Below, piece after piece: positions 1-8,424 of a DNA stretch of 39,500 nt. Position 1 is the first letter of the stretch. Every line of letters begins with the position of its first letter. The position numbers and the translations under genes were made by a program. The DNA lies in contig JAITFO010000011.1 in assembly GCA_031281265.1 (NCBI GenBank), positions 1-39,500 of the forward strand. Direction: 5' to 3'. The stretch is from Candidatus Fibrimonadaceae bacterium (GTDB taxonomy: Bacteria > Fibrobacterota > Fibrobacteria > Fibrobacterales > Fibrobacteraceae). The notes under the pieces were generated by a model. That model searched no databases. It had not been told where the DNA came from and was given only the letters and a program-made list of their open reading frames with translations.

Positions 1-363
1 CTTGGCAAAAACTATATAGCCGACATAGGCATAAGAAATATGCTTTTAGGATACAGAGATACCGAAAGGGGGCATATATTGGAAAACATAGTGTTTTTGG
101 AGCTTTTGCGGCGTGGTTACAAGGTTCATATAGGGAAATTTTTGGATTTTGAGATTGATTTTGTGGCAGAAACTCCAAAAGAAAGAATTTATATTCAAGT
201 TTGCGAAAGTTTAATTGACAAAAACGTTTTTGAGCGAGAGATTGCTCTGCTAAAACATATAAGAGACAACCACGAAAAAATAATACTCTCCCAAGATAAG
301 AACTTCATTGCTTCTTATGATGGGATTAAAATTGTGAATGTGATTGATTTTTTGCTGTGGTAG
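1..363 (+). CDS. ATP-binding protein with DUF4143, C-terminal fragment
   Basis: The reading frame is open from base 1 and stops at 361-363, so only the last 120 residues are present. They read LGKNYIADIGIRNMLLG, then GHILENIVFLELLRRGY, then KFLDFEIDFVA, then IYIQVCESL. This is the usual end of the AAA ATPase/DUF4143 family: the ATPase proper would lie upstream, and this part is a restriction-endonuclease-like fold with its EIDF and IQVC strands. Such proteins are common multicopy genes in gut bacteria and their role is unclear. Nothing can be said about the start or the Walker motifs because they are outside the window. The following gene starts 91 bases downstream with its own promoter, so the two are probably separate units. 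Confidence 0.8.
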   Translation, partial: LGKNYIADIGIRNMLLGYRDTERGHILENIVFLELLRRGYKVHIGKFLDFEIDFVAETPKERIYIQVCESLIDKNVFEREIALLKHIRDNHEKIILSQDKNFIASYDGIKIVNVIDFLLW

Positions 364-442
364 GAACAAAAAAATCGGTAAAATGGTTGATTTTGACCCA
401 AAAAACCTATGATACAACTAAATTTTTCAATTATTTTTTTAC

Positions 443-448
443 TATATT
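443..448 (+). promoter_or_regulatory. -10 element of hppA, leaderless type
   Basis: TATATT preceded by a T-run and followed by only six bases before the hppA ATG at 455. Transcription would begin at or within a base or two of the start codon. No clear -35 box and no Shine-Dalgarno sequence is seen. Confidence 0.55.
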
Positions 449-454
449 ACTTTC

Positions 455-2782
455 ATGTTTACTAATCTCCAAATCTCGCTCTTAATTCCTGTCTCTGCCC
501 TCATAGCCCTATTTTGTGCCTTGTTTTTTTACAAAAGCATGAAAAAGAAGCCCGAAGGCGACCAAAAGATGAAAGATATTGCCCAATATGTTAGGGAAGG
601 CGCGATGGCCTACCTAAAAAGGCAGTATAAGATAGTTTCGCTTGTATTTGTGGTTTTATTCGTCATACTGGTAGTGCTTGTGGCGCTAGGTATCCAAAAT
701 CCCTTTGTTCCCGTGGCATTTTTAACAGGCGGCTTTTTCTCCGGTTTGTGTGGATTTTTGGGCATGAAAACCGCGACCCAGGCCAGCAGCAGAACGGCAA
801 ATGGAGCAAAAGATAATCTGAACAAGGCCCTGCAAATCGCTTTTAGAAGCGGTGCGGTGATGGGCTTGATAGTTGTTGGCTTTGGCTTGCTTGATATATC
901 TATTTGGTTTTTTGTGCTGAACTACATTTTTGATAACAATGTTATGGGTTTTGGCATTGGTTTTACGCAAGAACAAAAAATGATTGAAATCACAACCGTT
1001 ATGATAACATTTGGAATGGGCGCAAGTGTTCAGGCTTTGTTTGCTAGGGTTGGCGGTGGTATTTACACAAAGGCTGCGGATGTTGGTGCAGACCTTGTTG
1101 GCAAAGTAGAAGCTGGAATCCCAGAAGACGACCCACGTAACCCAGCAACCATAGCGGACAACGTAGGCGACAATGTTGGCGACGTGGCGGGAATGGGAGC
1201 AGATCTATACGAAAGTTACTGCGGCTCTATTTTGGCTACCGCTGCTTTGGGTGCGGTTTTGCCACGCCTTGGGGTTGGCGCTGTAATTGCCCCAATGATC
1301 GTAGCTGCGCTTGGAATTTTATTCTCCATAGTTGGGATAATGCTGGTTCGCACAAAAGAAGAAGCTACTTCAAAAGACTTGCTGCGTTCGCTTTTGGTTG
1401 GGACGCTCGGCAGCTCTGTTTTGATTTTGGCAGCTGTTGCGGTTTTAGCACATATCGGATTGATAGGCTGGGGAATTTTTGGTTCCGTGACTTCTGGCTT
1501 AATTGTAGGCGTAATCATAGGGCAATTCACGGAATACTACACATCGGATATTTACAAACCTACCCAAGGCATAGCAAAGCAAGCTGCACTTGGCCATGCT
1601 ACCACCATAATAGAAGGCGTAGCTGTTGGAATGAAAAGCACAGGTTTCCCTGTTGTAAGCGTTGTGGTGGGCATTCTTTTGGCATTTGGGTTCGCAGGCG
1701 GTTTTAGCGATTTGTCCATGGGGCTTTACGGAGTTAGCTTTGCAGCAGTTGGAATGCTTTCCACGCTTGGCATAACCTTAGCAACAGACGCCTTTGGGCC
1801 AATTGCGGATAATGCTGGCGGTAATGCGGAAATGGCGGGGCTTCCTCCCGAAGTTCGCAAACGCACAGACGAGCTTGATATGCTGGGTAACACCACTGCC
1901 GCAACGGGAAAGGGTTTTGCGATTGGCTCTGCGGCTCTAACCGCTATTGCTCTTTTAGCTGCCTATATAGAAGAGGTAAAACTGTGGCTCAGCAAAATTG
2001 CCTCAGACGCAAACGGATTTTTCAAAGCTGGTTCAGTTACATTCACAAGTTCCAACGAAAAACTTGCCGAATATTTTTCCGCGAACCCTGCGGTTAGAAT
2101 TATAGACAACGGTACAAGAGCCATAAGCGAAGACGGAACGCTTGTAGGTTTGGTAGCTCAAAGTGCCCACATAACCGACTTTTTAACAGCATATAATTTA
2201 ACACTTATGAATCCCACTTTACTTTGCGGGTTATTCATTGGAGCTATGATGACTTTTCTCTTCTGTTCCATGAGCATTCAAGCGGTGGGCAGAGCAGCTG
2301 GTGCAATGGTAGAAGAAGTTCGCCGCCAGTTCCGCGAAATAAAGGGCATAATGGATGGAACGGGCAAACCGGATTATGCCAAGTGTGTTGAGATAAGCAC
2401 TGCTGGTGCGCAAAAAGAGATGATTTTGCCATCTTTAGTGGCTGTTATTGTTCCTGTTTTGGTAGGGTTGATTTTGGGTGTTCCCGGTGTGTTTGGGCTT
2501 TTAGCCGGCAGTTTAGCCGCAGGATTTGCCCTTGCAACATTTTTGAACAATGCCGGTGGTGCATGGGACAATGCTAAGAAATTCATAGAAAAAGGCAATT
2601 TGGGGGGCAAAAAATCAGACGCTCACAAATCTGCTGTTACGGGCGATACCGTTGGTGATCCATTCAAAGACACCGCAGGTCCAGCCCTTAATATTCTGAT
2701 GAAACTGATGACTATGGTCAGCATCGTGTTCTCAGGGCTTGTTGTGAAATACAGCGAGATATTTATGAATCTCTTTAAATAG
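455..2782 (+). CDS. hppA: Membrane-bound pyrophosphatase, K+-dependent, probably Na+-pumping
   Basis: A 775-residue polytopic membrane protein of the M-PPase family, which couples pyrophosphate hydrolysis to cation export. The substrate-site signature [13 protein letters not shown] starts at D209, followed by [19 protein letters not shown] and a later [11 protein letters not shown]. Residues A482 and G485 in [10 protein letters not shown] are those of the K+-dependent subfamily; the K+-independent one has Lys and Thr there. E253 sits in [10 protein letters not shown], the place of the glutamate characteristic of Na+-transporting members; proton pumps of the K+-independent type carry it four residues later. 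A dual Na+/H+ pump is not excluded. ATG at 455 follows the TATATT box by six bases, and the N-terminus runs straight into the first membrane helix. It heads a probable unit with the lipoprotein, priA and trpS. Confidence 0.95.
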   Translation: MFTNLQISLLIPVSALIALFCALFFYKSMKKKPEGDQKMKDIAQYVREGAMAYLKRQYKIVSLVFVVLFVILVVLVALGIQNPFVPVAFLTGGFFSGLCGFLGMKTATQASSRTANGAKDNLNKALQIAFRSGAVMGLIVVGFGLLDISIWFFVLNYIFDNNVMGFGIGFTQEQKMIEITTVMITFGMGASVQALFARVGGGIYTKAADVGADLVGKVEAGIPEDDPRNPATIADNVGDNVGDVAGMGADLYESYCGSILATAALGAVLPRLGVGAVIAPMIVAALGILFSIVGIMLVRTKEEATSKDLLRSLLVGTLGSSVLILAAVAVLAHIGLIGWGIFGSVTSGLIVGVIIGQFTEYYTSDIYKPTQGIAKQAALGHATTIIEGVAVGMKSTGFPVVSVVVGILLAFGFAGGFSDLSMGLYGVSFAAVGMLSTLGITLATDAFGPIADNAGGNAEMAGLPPEVRKRTDELDMLGNTTAATGKGFAIGSAALTAIALLAAYIEEVKLWLSKIASDANGFFKAGSVTFTSSNEKLAEYFSANPAVRIIDNGTRAISEDGTLVGLVAQSAHITDFLTAYNLTLMNPTLLCGLFIGAMMTFLFCSMSIQAVGRAAGAMVEEVRRQFREIKGIMDGTGKPDYAKCVEISTAGAQKEMILPSLVAVIVPVLVGLILGVPGVFGLLAGSLAAGFALATFLNNAGGAWDNAKKFIEKGNLGGKKSDAHKSAVTGDTVGDPFKDTAGPALNILMKLMTMVSIVFSGLVVKYSEIFMNLFK

Positions 2783-2800
2783 TTTTAGGAGGAGGATAAT

Positions 2801-3292
2801 ATGGGGATAAAAAGAAGTCTTGCGATGGGTTTGTGCTTTTTGTTTTTTTCTTGCGCAGGTCAATCTACACCGCAAACCATTAATTTAGAGTCGGTAAACC
2901 CGAATGCTACGCTTGCGTTTTTTAGCTTAAATAATTTGAACGATGAGACGAGGCTGGAATATGCCGCTGCCCTTCAAAAGGCAGGGCTCTACAATTTTAT
3001 AGCATCAGAGCCTTCGGAAGAACAAATAGATAGCGCAGTTGAAATTCGCCTGCTTTATAAAGAGCAGGGATGGAAAATCAACCGTATTCCAATCTTGGTT
3101 TTAGAAGCGGAATTTTTAAAAGGTGGCAAAACTTGGTTTAAATCAACCATAAAAGAAGAAAGCGATGTGAGCACTTATATGCCTTGGACCAGAAGCAAAG
3201 AGAAGAAATTCCGCCGTCAAGTTCTTTTAGAGAGATTTATAAAAGAAGCTATAAGAGTAAAATCTTGGGAACCTTCAGGCACTAATGCATAA
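2801..3292 (+). CDS. Lipoprotein of unknown function
   Basis: 163 residues. The N-terminus has two basic residues, a hydrophobic stretch and a lipobox FFSC with the lipidated cysteine at residue 18, so it should be anchored in the periplasm or outer membrane. The mature part is mixed alpha/beta in composition, with no family I recognise. A strong ribosome binding site (AGGAGGAGG, 2787-2795) precedes the ATG, in contrast to the leaderless hppA. It lies 18 bases after hppA and its last codons overlap the start of priA by 8 bases, so it is very likely cotranscribed and translationally coupled with both. Confidence 0.75.
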   Translation: MGIKRSLAMGLCFLFFSCAGQSTPQTINLESVNPNATLAFFSLNNLNDETRLEYAAALQKAGLYNFIASEPSEEQIDSAVEIRLLYKEQGWKINRIPILVLEAEFLKGGKTWFKSTIKEESDVSTYMPWTRSKEKKFRRQVLLERFIKEAIRVKSWEPSGTNA

Positions 3293-3647
3293 TTTGTCCG
3301 AACTTCGAGCGGCAGAGGATTATTTTGCTGTTGCCGAAGTTTGTGTTCCAAATACAATTTTAGAGAGTTTATCTTTTGGAGTAGGCGAAAGCGTTAAAAA
3401 GGGCTCTGTTGTTTGGATTTCCCTAAAAGGGCGCAAGCAACCGCTATTAGCCCTTGTGCTAGATACTCACAAAAATTTTCCAAAATTTAAACTTAAACAG
3501 GCTATTGCCCATGAATCTGGCTATGTATTTTCGGAACGTTACATAGAAAAGTTCTTGTGGTGCGCAAATTATTATATGTGTTCTCTCGGCGAGGCTTTAA
3601 CCGCATTTTGGCCCGCGGAGTTGGAGAAATATCTATGCCGCCGCTAA
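3285..3647 (+). CDS. priA: Primosomal protein N' (PriA), N-terminal part
   Basis: 120 residues corresponding to the DNA 3'-end binding domain of PriA (AVAEVCVPNTILESLSF, GSVVWISLKGRKQ, LALVL) and the conserved helix YIEKFLWCANYYMCSLGEALTAFWPAEL. The frame then stops at 3645-3647, while the helicase part continues in the -1 frame from about 3626. Either a single base is missing in the GAGAAATAT stretch (genuine mutation or assembly error) or PriA is made as two polypeptides. ATG at 3285 overlaps the lipoprotein stop. PriA restarts collapsed replication forks by loading the replicative helicase. Confidence 0.8.
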   Translation: MHNLSELRAAEDYFAVAEVCVPNTILESLSFGVGESVKKGSVVWISLKGRKQPLLALVLDTHKNFPKFKLKQAIAHESGYVFSERYIEKFLWCANYYMCSLGEALTAFWPAELEKYLCRR

Positions 3648-5245
3648 CACAGGAACAGCAAAATGCTTTGGATATATTGCTTAAGTTGCTCCATAAGGGC
3701 GAATTTCGCGGTGCGCTTATCCACGGCGTGACGGGCAGCGGTAAAACCCGCGTTTATTTAGAGCTCGTGAAAAAAGCTATGGAAGCCGGGCTTAAAACAT
3801 TGATACTCGTCCCAGAAATAAATTTAACGCCGCAAACTCAAAAACGCTTTGAGGATTTTCTAGGCATAGAAATTTCAATTCTTCATTCAGGCCTTGGGGC
3901 AAAACAAAAACGGAAAACTTGGCAGGGATTGCTGGCACAAGAGACACAGATTTTAATGGGAACACGCTCCGCCATTCTCGCTCCTTTTGAACCGCAGCTA
4001 ATAATTATAGACGAGGAACACGATTCCTCCTATAAACAGCAAGACCCTGCACCCCGCTATAATGTAAGGGAGATGGCTTTTCACATTGCACATAAATACG
4101 GAGCGTTGGTGGTTTTGGGTTCTGCAACGCCATCTATGGAAACTTACCACAATGCAAAAATAGGCAACCTGAAACTCATCGAAATGAAAACCCGTCCAGG
4201 TGGATTGCCACTCCCACAAGTTACGATAGTGGATATTAAGGAACAGAGAAAAAAACAGGACAAAGATTTGATGTTATCATCGGTTTTGCGCGACGCGCTT
4301 TCAAAAACCATTTCCGAGGGTAATCAAGCGATAATCCTGATGAATCGCAGGGGTTATAGCACAAACAGAATTTGCGAGGATTGCGGAAACCCGCAGAGCT
4401 GCACGGATTGCAATGTTACTTTAGTTTATCATAGGCAATACGGAAAACTCGTGTGCCATTATTGCGGGAAACTTTTCCCGTTGAACGCTCGTTGCAAATG
4501 CGGTTCAGAAAAATTCGCGTTTTTCGGGAACGGCATAGAAAAAGCGGAAGAGGAACTTAGCGAGTGGCTACCGGATGCAAAGATTCTTCGCTTAGATTCC
4601 GATACCACAAGCGGAATTGGGGCAACGGAAAAACTCCTGCAAAAATTCAGAGATAGGCGGTGCAACATACTTTTGGGAACCCAGATGGTGGCAAAGGGGC
4701 ACGACTTTCCCGGCGTTTCTTTAGTAGGGGTACTTTACGCAGACATAGGGAGCGGCATCCCTGATTTTCGAGCTGGAGAAAAATATTTTCAATTGCTGAC
4801 TCAGGTCGCTGGCAGAGCGGGGCGTTTTTTGGAAAATTCCTCTGTGATAATACAGACTTTTTGTCCGGAAAACCCGGTTATGCAATTTGCCATAAAACAC
4901 AACTACGCAGATTTTTCAAAATGGGAACTAAAAGAAAGGCAAGAGGCTTTCTATCCCCCGTTCTGCAAAATAGCCCAGATAAAGATGCAGTCAAAAAACA
5001 AGAATAAATTAGAGGATGCTGCGAATATGCTCCATTCCCTGCTCTCCGCTTGCAACTCTCAGCTCGTGATTTTAGGCCCAGCGGAGCCTTTTATCTCCAA
5101 AGTGCAGAACAGCCACCGCATGATTTTAACCTTAAAAGCAGCCAACGCCGCAGATATAAAAAATGCGATTAAAAATACGCTTGCAAATCCAGATTTTATA
5201 AAAACTGCAAAAGGCGTGGAGATTCGCATAGATAGAGATGCTTGA
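3635..5245 (+). CDS. priA: Primosomal protein N' (PriA), helicase part
   Basis: 536 residues from the ATG at 3635. Walker A GVTGSGKT is at 31-38, the DEEH Walker B box at 126-129, GSATPS near 162-167, and eight cysteines at 247, 250, 256, 259, 274, 277, 287 and 289 form the two zinc sites between the helicase lobes. GTQMVAKGHDFPGV and QVAGRAGR are helicase motifs V and VI. The residues MPPLTQEQ at the start are where PriA helicase domains normally begin, so 3635 is preferred over the ATG at 3557, whose extra codons look unlike PriA. A GGAG Shine-Dalgarno sequence lies nine bases before 3635, overlapping the end of the N-terminal part. With its N-terminal part PriA would be about 655 residues, shorter than the 732 of E. 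coli because the winged-helix region is almost absent. Confidence 0.85.
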   Translation: MPPLTQEQQNALDILLKLLHKGEFRGALIHGVTGSGKTRVYLELVKKAMEAGLKTLILVPEINLTPQTQKRFEDFLGIEISILHSGLGAKQKRKTWQGLLAQETQILMGTRSAILAPFEPQLIIIDEEHDSSYKQQDPAPRYNVREMAFHIAHKYGALVVLGSATPSMETYHNAKIGNLKLIEMKTRPGGLPLPQVTIVDIKEQRKKQDKDLMLSSVLRDALSKTISEGNQAIILMNRRGYSTNRICEDCGNPQSCTDCNVTLVYHRQYGKLVCHYCGKLFPLNARCKCGSEKFAFFGNGIEKAEEELSEWLPDAKILRLDSDTTSGIGATEKLLQKFRDRRCNILLGTQMVAKGHDFPGVSLVGVLYADIGSGIPDFRAGEKYFQLLTQVAGRAGRFLENSSVIIQTFCPENPVMQFAIKHNYADFSKWELKERQEAFYPPFCKIAQIKMQSKNKNKLEDAANMLHSLLSACNSQLVILGPAEPFISKVQNSHRMILTLKAANAADIKNAIKNTLANPDFIKTAKGVEIRIDRDA

Positions 5246-5265
5246 AAATTTCTACTTTCCACATT

Positions 5266-6264
5266 ATGTCAAAACCCATATCATTAACAGGCATTAAACC
5301 AACAGGCACTCCGCATTTAGGAAATTATTTAGGTGCTATAAAACCCGCTCTGGAATTGAGGGAAAAGTACAGCACCGTTTATTTTATAGCGGATTACCAC
5401 GCCTTGACCTCCGTGCACAACAGAGAGGAAATGCGAAGCAACACTTACAAGGTTGCAGCGACTTGGCTCGCTTTGGGGCTTAATCCAGAAGAGGGTTTAT
5501 TTTACAAGCAAAGCGACATCCCGGAAATTTTTGAGCTTTCGTGGCTGCTCTCGTGCTTTACGCCCAAAGGTTTTATGAACCGCGCCCACGCTTACAAAGA
5601 CAAGGTGGCAAAAAACCAAACGGCTGGCACAGACCCCGATGATGGCGTTAATATGGGGCTTTACAGCTACCCGTGCCTTATGGACGCAGATATTCTGATG
5701 TTTAAATCCGATATTGTTCCGGTTGGCAAAGACCAAAAGCAGCACGTTGAATTTAGCCGCGACATTGCGGAGCGTTTTAACAAGCATTATGGCAAAAATA
5801 TTTTTGTTTTGCCAGAAGCGGTAATGCAAGCGGACACCGATATAATCCCGGGCTTGGATGGCCGTAAGATGAGCAAATCCTACGGCAATACCATAGAAAT
5901 TTTTTTAGAACCAAAGGAATTGAAAAACAAAATCGGTAAAATAGTCACAAATAGCCAACCGATAGAAGAGCCAAAAGAGCCTGAGAAATGCAATGTGTTC
6001 GCATTGTATAAACTTTTTGCGAGCGAAGAGCGAGCAGATGCTTTGGCAGCTCGCTACCGTGCGGGCGGCATGGGCTGGGGTCACGCTAAGGATGCTTTGA
6101 GGGAACTCTTGGAAGAGCGTTTTGCAAAACCGAGGGAACAGTACAAAGCCCTTTTGGCAGACACTGCACAGATAGATAAAATCCTCGCTCACGGCGCAGA
6201 AAAAGCAAGGACAATAGCCAAACCCTTTATGCAGGAAATCAGGGACACCGTTGGGGTGGTTTAA
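5266..6264 (+). CDS. trpS: Tryptophan-tRNA ligase
   Basis: 332 residues. A class I aminoacyl-tRNA synthetase with the HIGH-type motif PHLGN at 16-20 and KMSKS at 201-205, together with GKDQKQHVE, typical of TrpRS, which charges tRNA-Trp. The start is uncertain. ATG at 5266 gives MSKPISLTGIKPTG, the normal family N-terminus, but has no clear ribosome binding site. A TTG at 5242 overlaps the priA stop codon (TTGA) and would add eight residues through translational coupling. It is the last gene of the hppA-lipoprotein-priA-trpS series. Confidence 0.92.
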   Translation: MSKPISLTGIKPTGTPHLGNYLGAIKPALELREKYSTVYFIADYHALTSVHNREEMRSNTYKVAATWLALGLNPEEGLFYKQSDIPEIFELSWLLSCFTPKGFMNRAHAYKDKVAKNQTAGTDPDDGVNMGLYSYPCLMDADILMFKSDIVPVGKDQKQHVEFSRDIAERFNKHYGKNIFVLPEAVMQADTDIIPGLDGRKMSKSYGNTIEIFLEPKELKNKIGKIVTNSQPIEEPKEPEKCNVFALYKLFASEERADALAARYRAGGMGWGHAKDALRELLEERFAKPREQYKALLADTAQIDKILAHGAEKARTIAKPFMQEIRDTVGVV

Positions 6265-6288
6265 AATGCTTTAATTGAACGGCTGGTA

Positions 6289-6308
6289 TTGTCATTTTTT
6301 TGTATATT
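6289..6308 (+). promoter_or_regulatory. Orphan promoter-like sequence identical to the FISUMP gene promoter
   Basis: TTGTCA, seven T's and GTATATT, with TATATT at 6303-6308. The same 21 bases occur on the minus strand at 7386-7406, directly before the FISUMP lipoprotein gene. Here it is followed by AAAGGA and a 19-codon open frame (6319-6378, starting MFSVFIKNF) that is probably not a real gene. It may be what remains of a lost paralogue. Confidence 0.35.
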
Positions 6309-6433
6309 TTCAAAGGATATGTTTTCTGTTTTCATAAAAAATTTCCCAAACTACGCTCCAACATTATGCCATAAATAAACGCTCACACACTCCGGTTACG
6401 CCGCTTGCCTTGCGGCTAGCGGCGGGCTTCGCC

Positions 6434-7378
6434 TTAGTCCTGCAAGCAACGAACACTGAACAAGTAGCCCTTACCGTAGTTGTAGTAGTAGGCGATCTCG
6501 CTGAGGCAGCGCATGTCCCTGGTGTAGGCGCTGAAGCTATAGCTCTCGCTGGCACTCCACCAGTAGCCGTAGTTGCCGACATTGCTGAAATAGCCATCGG
6601 AATAGCCGATGCCGCCCGGCAGGGCGGAAAATCCGAATTTGTCCTCGCACTTATACGAATAGGAACTACCGTTGCCGCAACTATTCCAACCATTCGTTGC
6701 CTTTAAATATTTGCCCGCTGTTGAAGAACCGCCAACTGCTGTCATCAACGCTTCCCAATCCGCATAGCTTGGTATATGCCAACCGCTGGGGCATATACCT
6801 TGATGTGGAGTTCTTATAGTACAATCTGCATCACTTGTGGAAAGAGTGCTATTGCATTTGGAAGGCAATTTCATCGCCGTTGCCCAATTGTAAAGCCTGC
6901 CGTAGGTATTGCAAGTTGCAGTATTCGCATCGCTTAGACTGCTGCCATTGCCGCACTTGCTGCCTTCAACGGCATAATTCAAATTACGCTGAAACCAAGT
7001 TTGAGTGCCGATTTTAACCGTCTTGTATGTCTCACCCTGATAGCTTACATCAGCTCCGTAAATAATTCCAGCTTGAATTGAATTACTAGAACTTGACGCA
7101 ACTGACGAACTGCTCGGCATAGAACTGGACGAGGATGCTATTGAGGAACTTGACGCAACTGACGAACTGCTCGGCATAGAACTGGATGAAGATACAACCG
7201 CAGAGCTTAGACTTGGAACAGAACTGCTGGAACTGCTACCGCCTGTTGTGGCAGACGAGGAAGAGCCAAAACTCACGCCGCCGCCACCGCCGCTATTGTT
7301 ATTGCTGTCCGATGAGCAAGAAATGGTTAAAGCCAAGGCAAGCCCAAAGGCTGACGAAAATAAGGGGTAGGTTCTCAT
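6434..7378 (-). CDS. Lipoprotein with serine-rich linker and FISUMP domain
   Basis: 314 residues from the ATG at 7378. An earlier in-frame start at 7432 would only add residues that do not look like a signal peptide. The signal peptide ends in lipobox LTISC with the cysteine at residue 21. Residues about 30-100 are an almost pure Ser/Gly/Ala linker. From about 108 on, the sequence is the Fibrobacter major paralogous (FISUMP) domain: YKTVKIGTQTWFQRNLNY, GRLYNWATAM, CPSGWHIPSYADWEALM, FSALPGG, YWWSASE and the end SVRCLQD. The domain belongs to a C-type-lectin-like group of surface proteins. An outer-membrane location is inferred; the ligand is unknown. A promoter eight bases upstream suggests a leaderless transcript. 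Confidence 0.88.
   Translation of the reverse strand: MRTYPLFSSAFGLALALTISCSSDSNNNSGGGGGVSFGSSSSATTGGSSSSSSVPSLSSAVVSSSSSMPSSSSVASSSSIASSSSSMPSSSSVASSSSNSIQAGIIYGADVSYQGETYKTVKIGTQTWFQRNLNYAVEGSKCGNGSSLSDANTATCNTYGRLYNWATAMKLPSKCNSTLSTSDADCTIRTPHQGICPSGWHIPSYADWEALMTAVGGSSTAGKYLKATNGWNSCGNGSSYSYKCEDKFGFSALPGGIGYSDGYFSNVGNYGYWWSASESYSFSAYTRDMRCLSEIAYYYNYGKGYLFSVRCLQD
7089..7186. repeat. Direct repeat inside the serine-linker coding region
   Basis: A 41-base sequence (7089-7129) recurs exactly at 7146-7186, a period of 57 bases or 19 codons. It encodes repeated Ser-rich blocks (SSSSMPSSSSVASSSS). In-frame duplication of this kind lengthens or shortens the linker without breaking the gene. Confidence 0.8.
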
Positions 7379-7386
7379 AGGAATGA

Positions 7387-7392
7387 AATATA
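7387..7392 (-). promoter_or_regulatory. -10 element of the FISUMP lipoprotein gene
   Basis: TATATT on the minus strand, eight bases before the ATG at 7378, preceded by G, seven T's and TTGTCA. The transcript would have almost no leader. The remaining bases up to 7569 hold no gene or structure that I can identify. Confidence 0.5.
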
Positions 7393-7569
7393 CAAAAAAA
7401 TGACAAACAGTTGTGCCACATTGTGAAACCAAATGTGAAATCTGGAAAATCTTGGTTCAGACAAATAAGTTTAACAGACACTTGATAAAGCATTTGTAGA
7501 TGGGCGTTCTTACTGTTCTGTTTAAAAGCAAGTAAGTAGCTGGTGGGCACCTGATTTAGACAAAAGAAT

Positions 7570-8313
7570 TTAATCTTTCAAACCCAGCTTTTTTTCTACT
7601 TCATCCACAGAATAGCCTTGACGCAAAAGAGCAAACAATTCCTCACGCTCTGCTTTACGACCTATGTCAATGCCATCTTCCAAAGCCTCCTCCCTAGCAA
7701 CTGCAATGGCATCATCCAAATTCCATTCTGTAAAAAGCATATTTAAAACCTCCGAAGCGTGTTTCTCCAAGAAATATACTAAAATATTGCGCTCCAAGTA
7801 GCTCTTTATCGCTGCTACTATGGCTTCTGCAAGTTCCATAGTCTCACGATTTTTGTTTACTTCCGCTATAAGTTCATTGTAGCCGTTTAAAACAGGACTC
7901 TTATTAGCTATATCCGCATTGCGACCCTTGTTAATGTTGTAAATCATTGTCAGAACCCCGATTCACCCGATTAAAAAGATTAACCCGATTATGTAACACG
8001 AGATACATATTTTGAAAATAAATATTCAATCGGGAAAATCCTAGAATCCTGAGAATCGGGGTTCTGACAAGTGCATTCCGCTACCAGATACATAAGCATC
8101 CTGAGTGTCCATCACGAAAGCTACATCGTTCAATTGTCCTTTGAACAAGACGTTTGAAAGAGTCACTATCTCTATTTTCGTGTCTGGCGGGTAGTTTTGC
8201 CCAGTCACTGCATTGTAGAGTTCCAGCGCGGCAGGTGGCTCACCGAACAGCAGCGAGAAAACGCTAGCCTTATGATTGCGATTGGTTTTGATTTCGGTCA
8301 TTTTTTTCTCCAT
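7570..8313 (-). pseudogene. Rpn-type PD-(D/E)XK nuclease family transposase, broken
   Basis: Two pieces of one family are present in order on the minus strand. The upstream piece (8313 to about 8071) starts MEKKMTEIKTNRNHKASVF and continues SLLFGEPPAALELYNAVTG and IEIVTLSNVLFKGQLNDVAF, the N-terminus of Rpn/PD-(D/E)XK transposase-like proteins. The downstream piece (7947-7570) reads YNINKGRNADIANKSPVLNGY and ends with DGIDIGRKAEREE and a short C-terminal helix, the family's C-terminus. The catalytic middle, which in intact members carries the nuclease core after the DVAF strand, is missing, and a 124-base inverted-repeat element lies exactly at the junction. Frame continuity is lost, so I call it a decayed gene. 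The first piece reads into the element before stopping. Confidence 0.8.
7947..8070. mobile_element. Small inverted-repeat element (MITE-like) in the Rpn relic
   Basis: The ends are an 18-base perfect inverted repeat: TTGTCAGAACCCCGATTC at 7947-7964 and its reverse complement at 8053-8070. The 88-base interior is AT-rich, repeats the ACCCGATT/AATCGGG theme (7966-7972, 7983-7990, 8028-8034) and has no coding capacity. Flanking bases show no clear target duplication. It could be a MITE mobilised in trans, or a repeat at which recombination deleted the middle of the Rpn gene. Confidence 0.65.
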
Positions 8314-8331
8314 CTAAAGGTTCATTGCCTA

Positions 8332-8400
8332 TTAGACGCTTGTCAGACGGAAAAAAGTTCTAGAACCGCAATTTTGCAAACAGCTGTTGACGTTTTTTTT
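8332..8400 (+). promoter_or_regulatory. Shared upstream element, copy A (before lipoprotein-recN)
   Basis: This aligns without a gap with 26122-26190. Three blocks are the same: TTAGACGCTTGTC, AAAAAAGTTC, and a 29-base block from 8371 containing GCAAACAGCTGTTGACG and a T-run. The spacers between the blocks differ in sequence but not in length. TTGACG (8387-8392) is a -35 box placed 18 bases from TATATT at 8411-8416. Confidence 0.6.
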
Positions 8401-8416
8401 AATTTTTTTCTATATT
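8387..8416 (+). promoter_or_regulatory. Promoter of the lipoprotein-recN unit
   Basis: TTGACG at 8387-8392, an 18-base T-rich spacer and TATATT at 8411-8416. The ATG at 8425 is eight bases further, so the message is expected to be leaderless or nearly so. The -35 overlaps the conserved GCAAACAGCTGTTGACG block. Confidence 0.6.
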
Positions 8417-8424
8417 CCACTATT

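Noticed and set aside
6319-6378. A 19-codon gene after the orphan promoter
   Set aside because: Too short, with no recognisable peptide feature; kept only as part of a finding.
6400-6433. GC-rich inverted repeats after the FISUMP gene as a terminator or attC-type site
   Set aside because: The stems (GCCGC/GCGGC) are short and imperfect and no T-tail follows on the minus strand.
7570-8313. Two independent small genes
   Set aside because: Both halves belong to one Rpn-type family in the right order, and the upstream half ends inside the inverted-repeat element, so a broken single gene explains it better.
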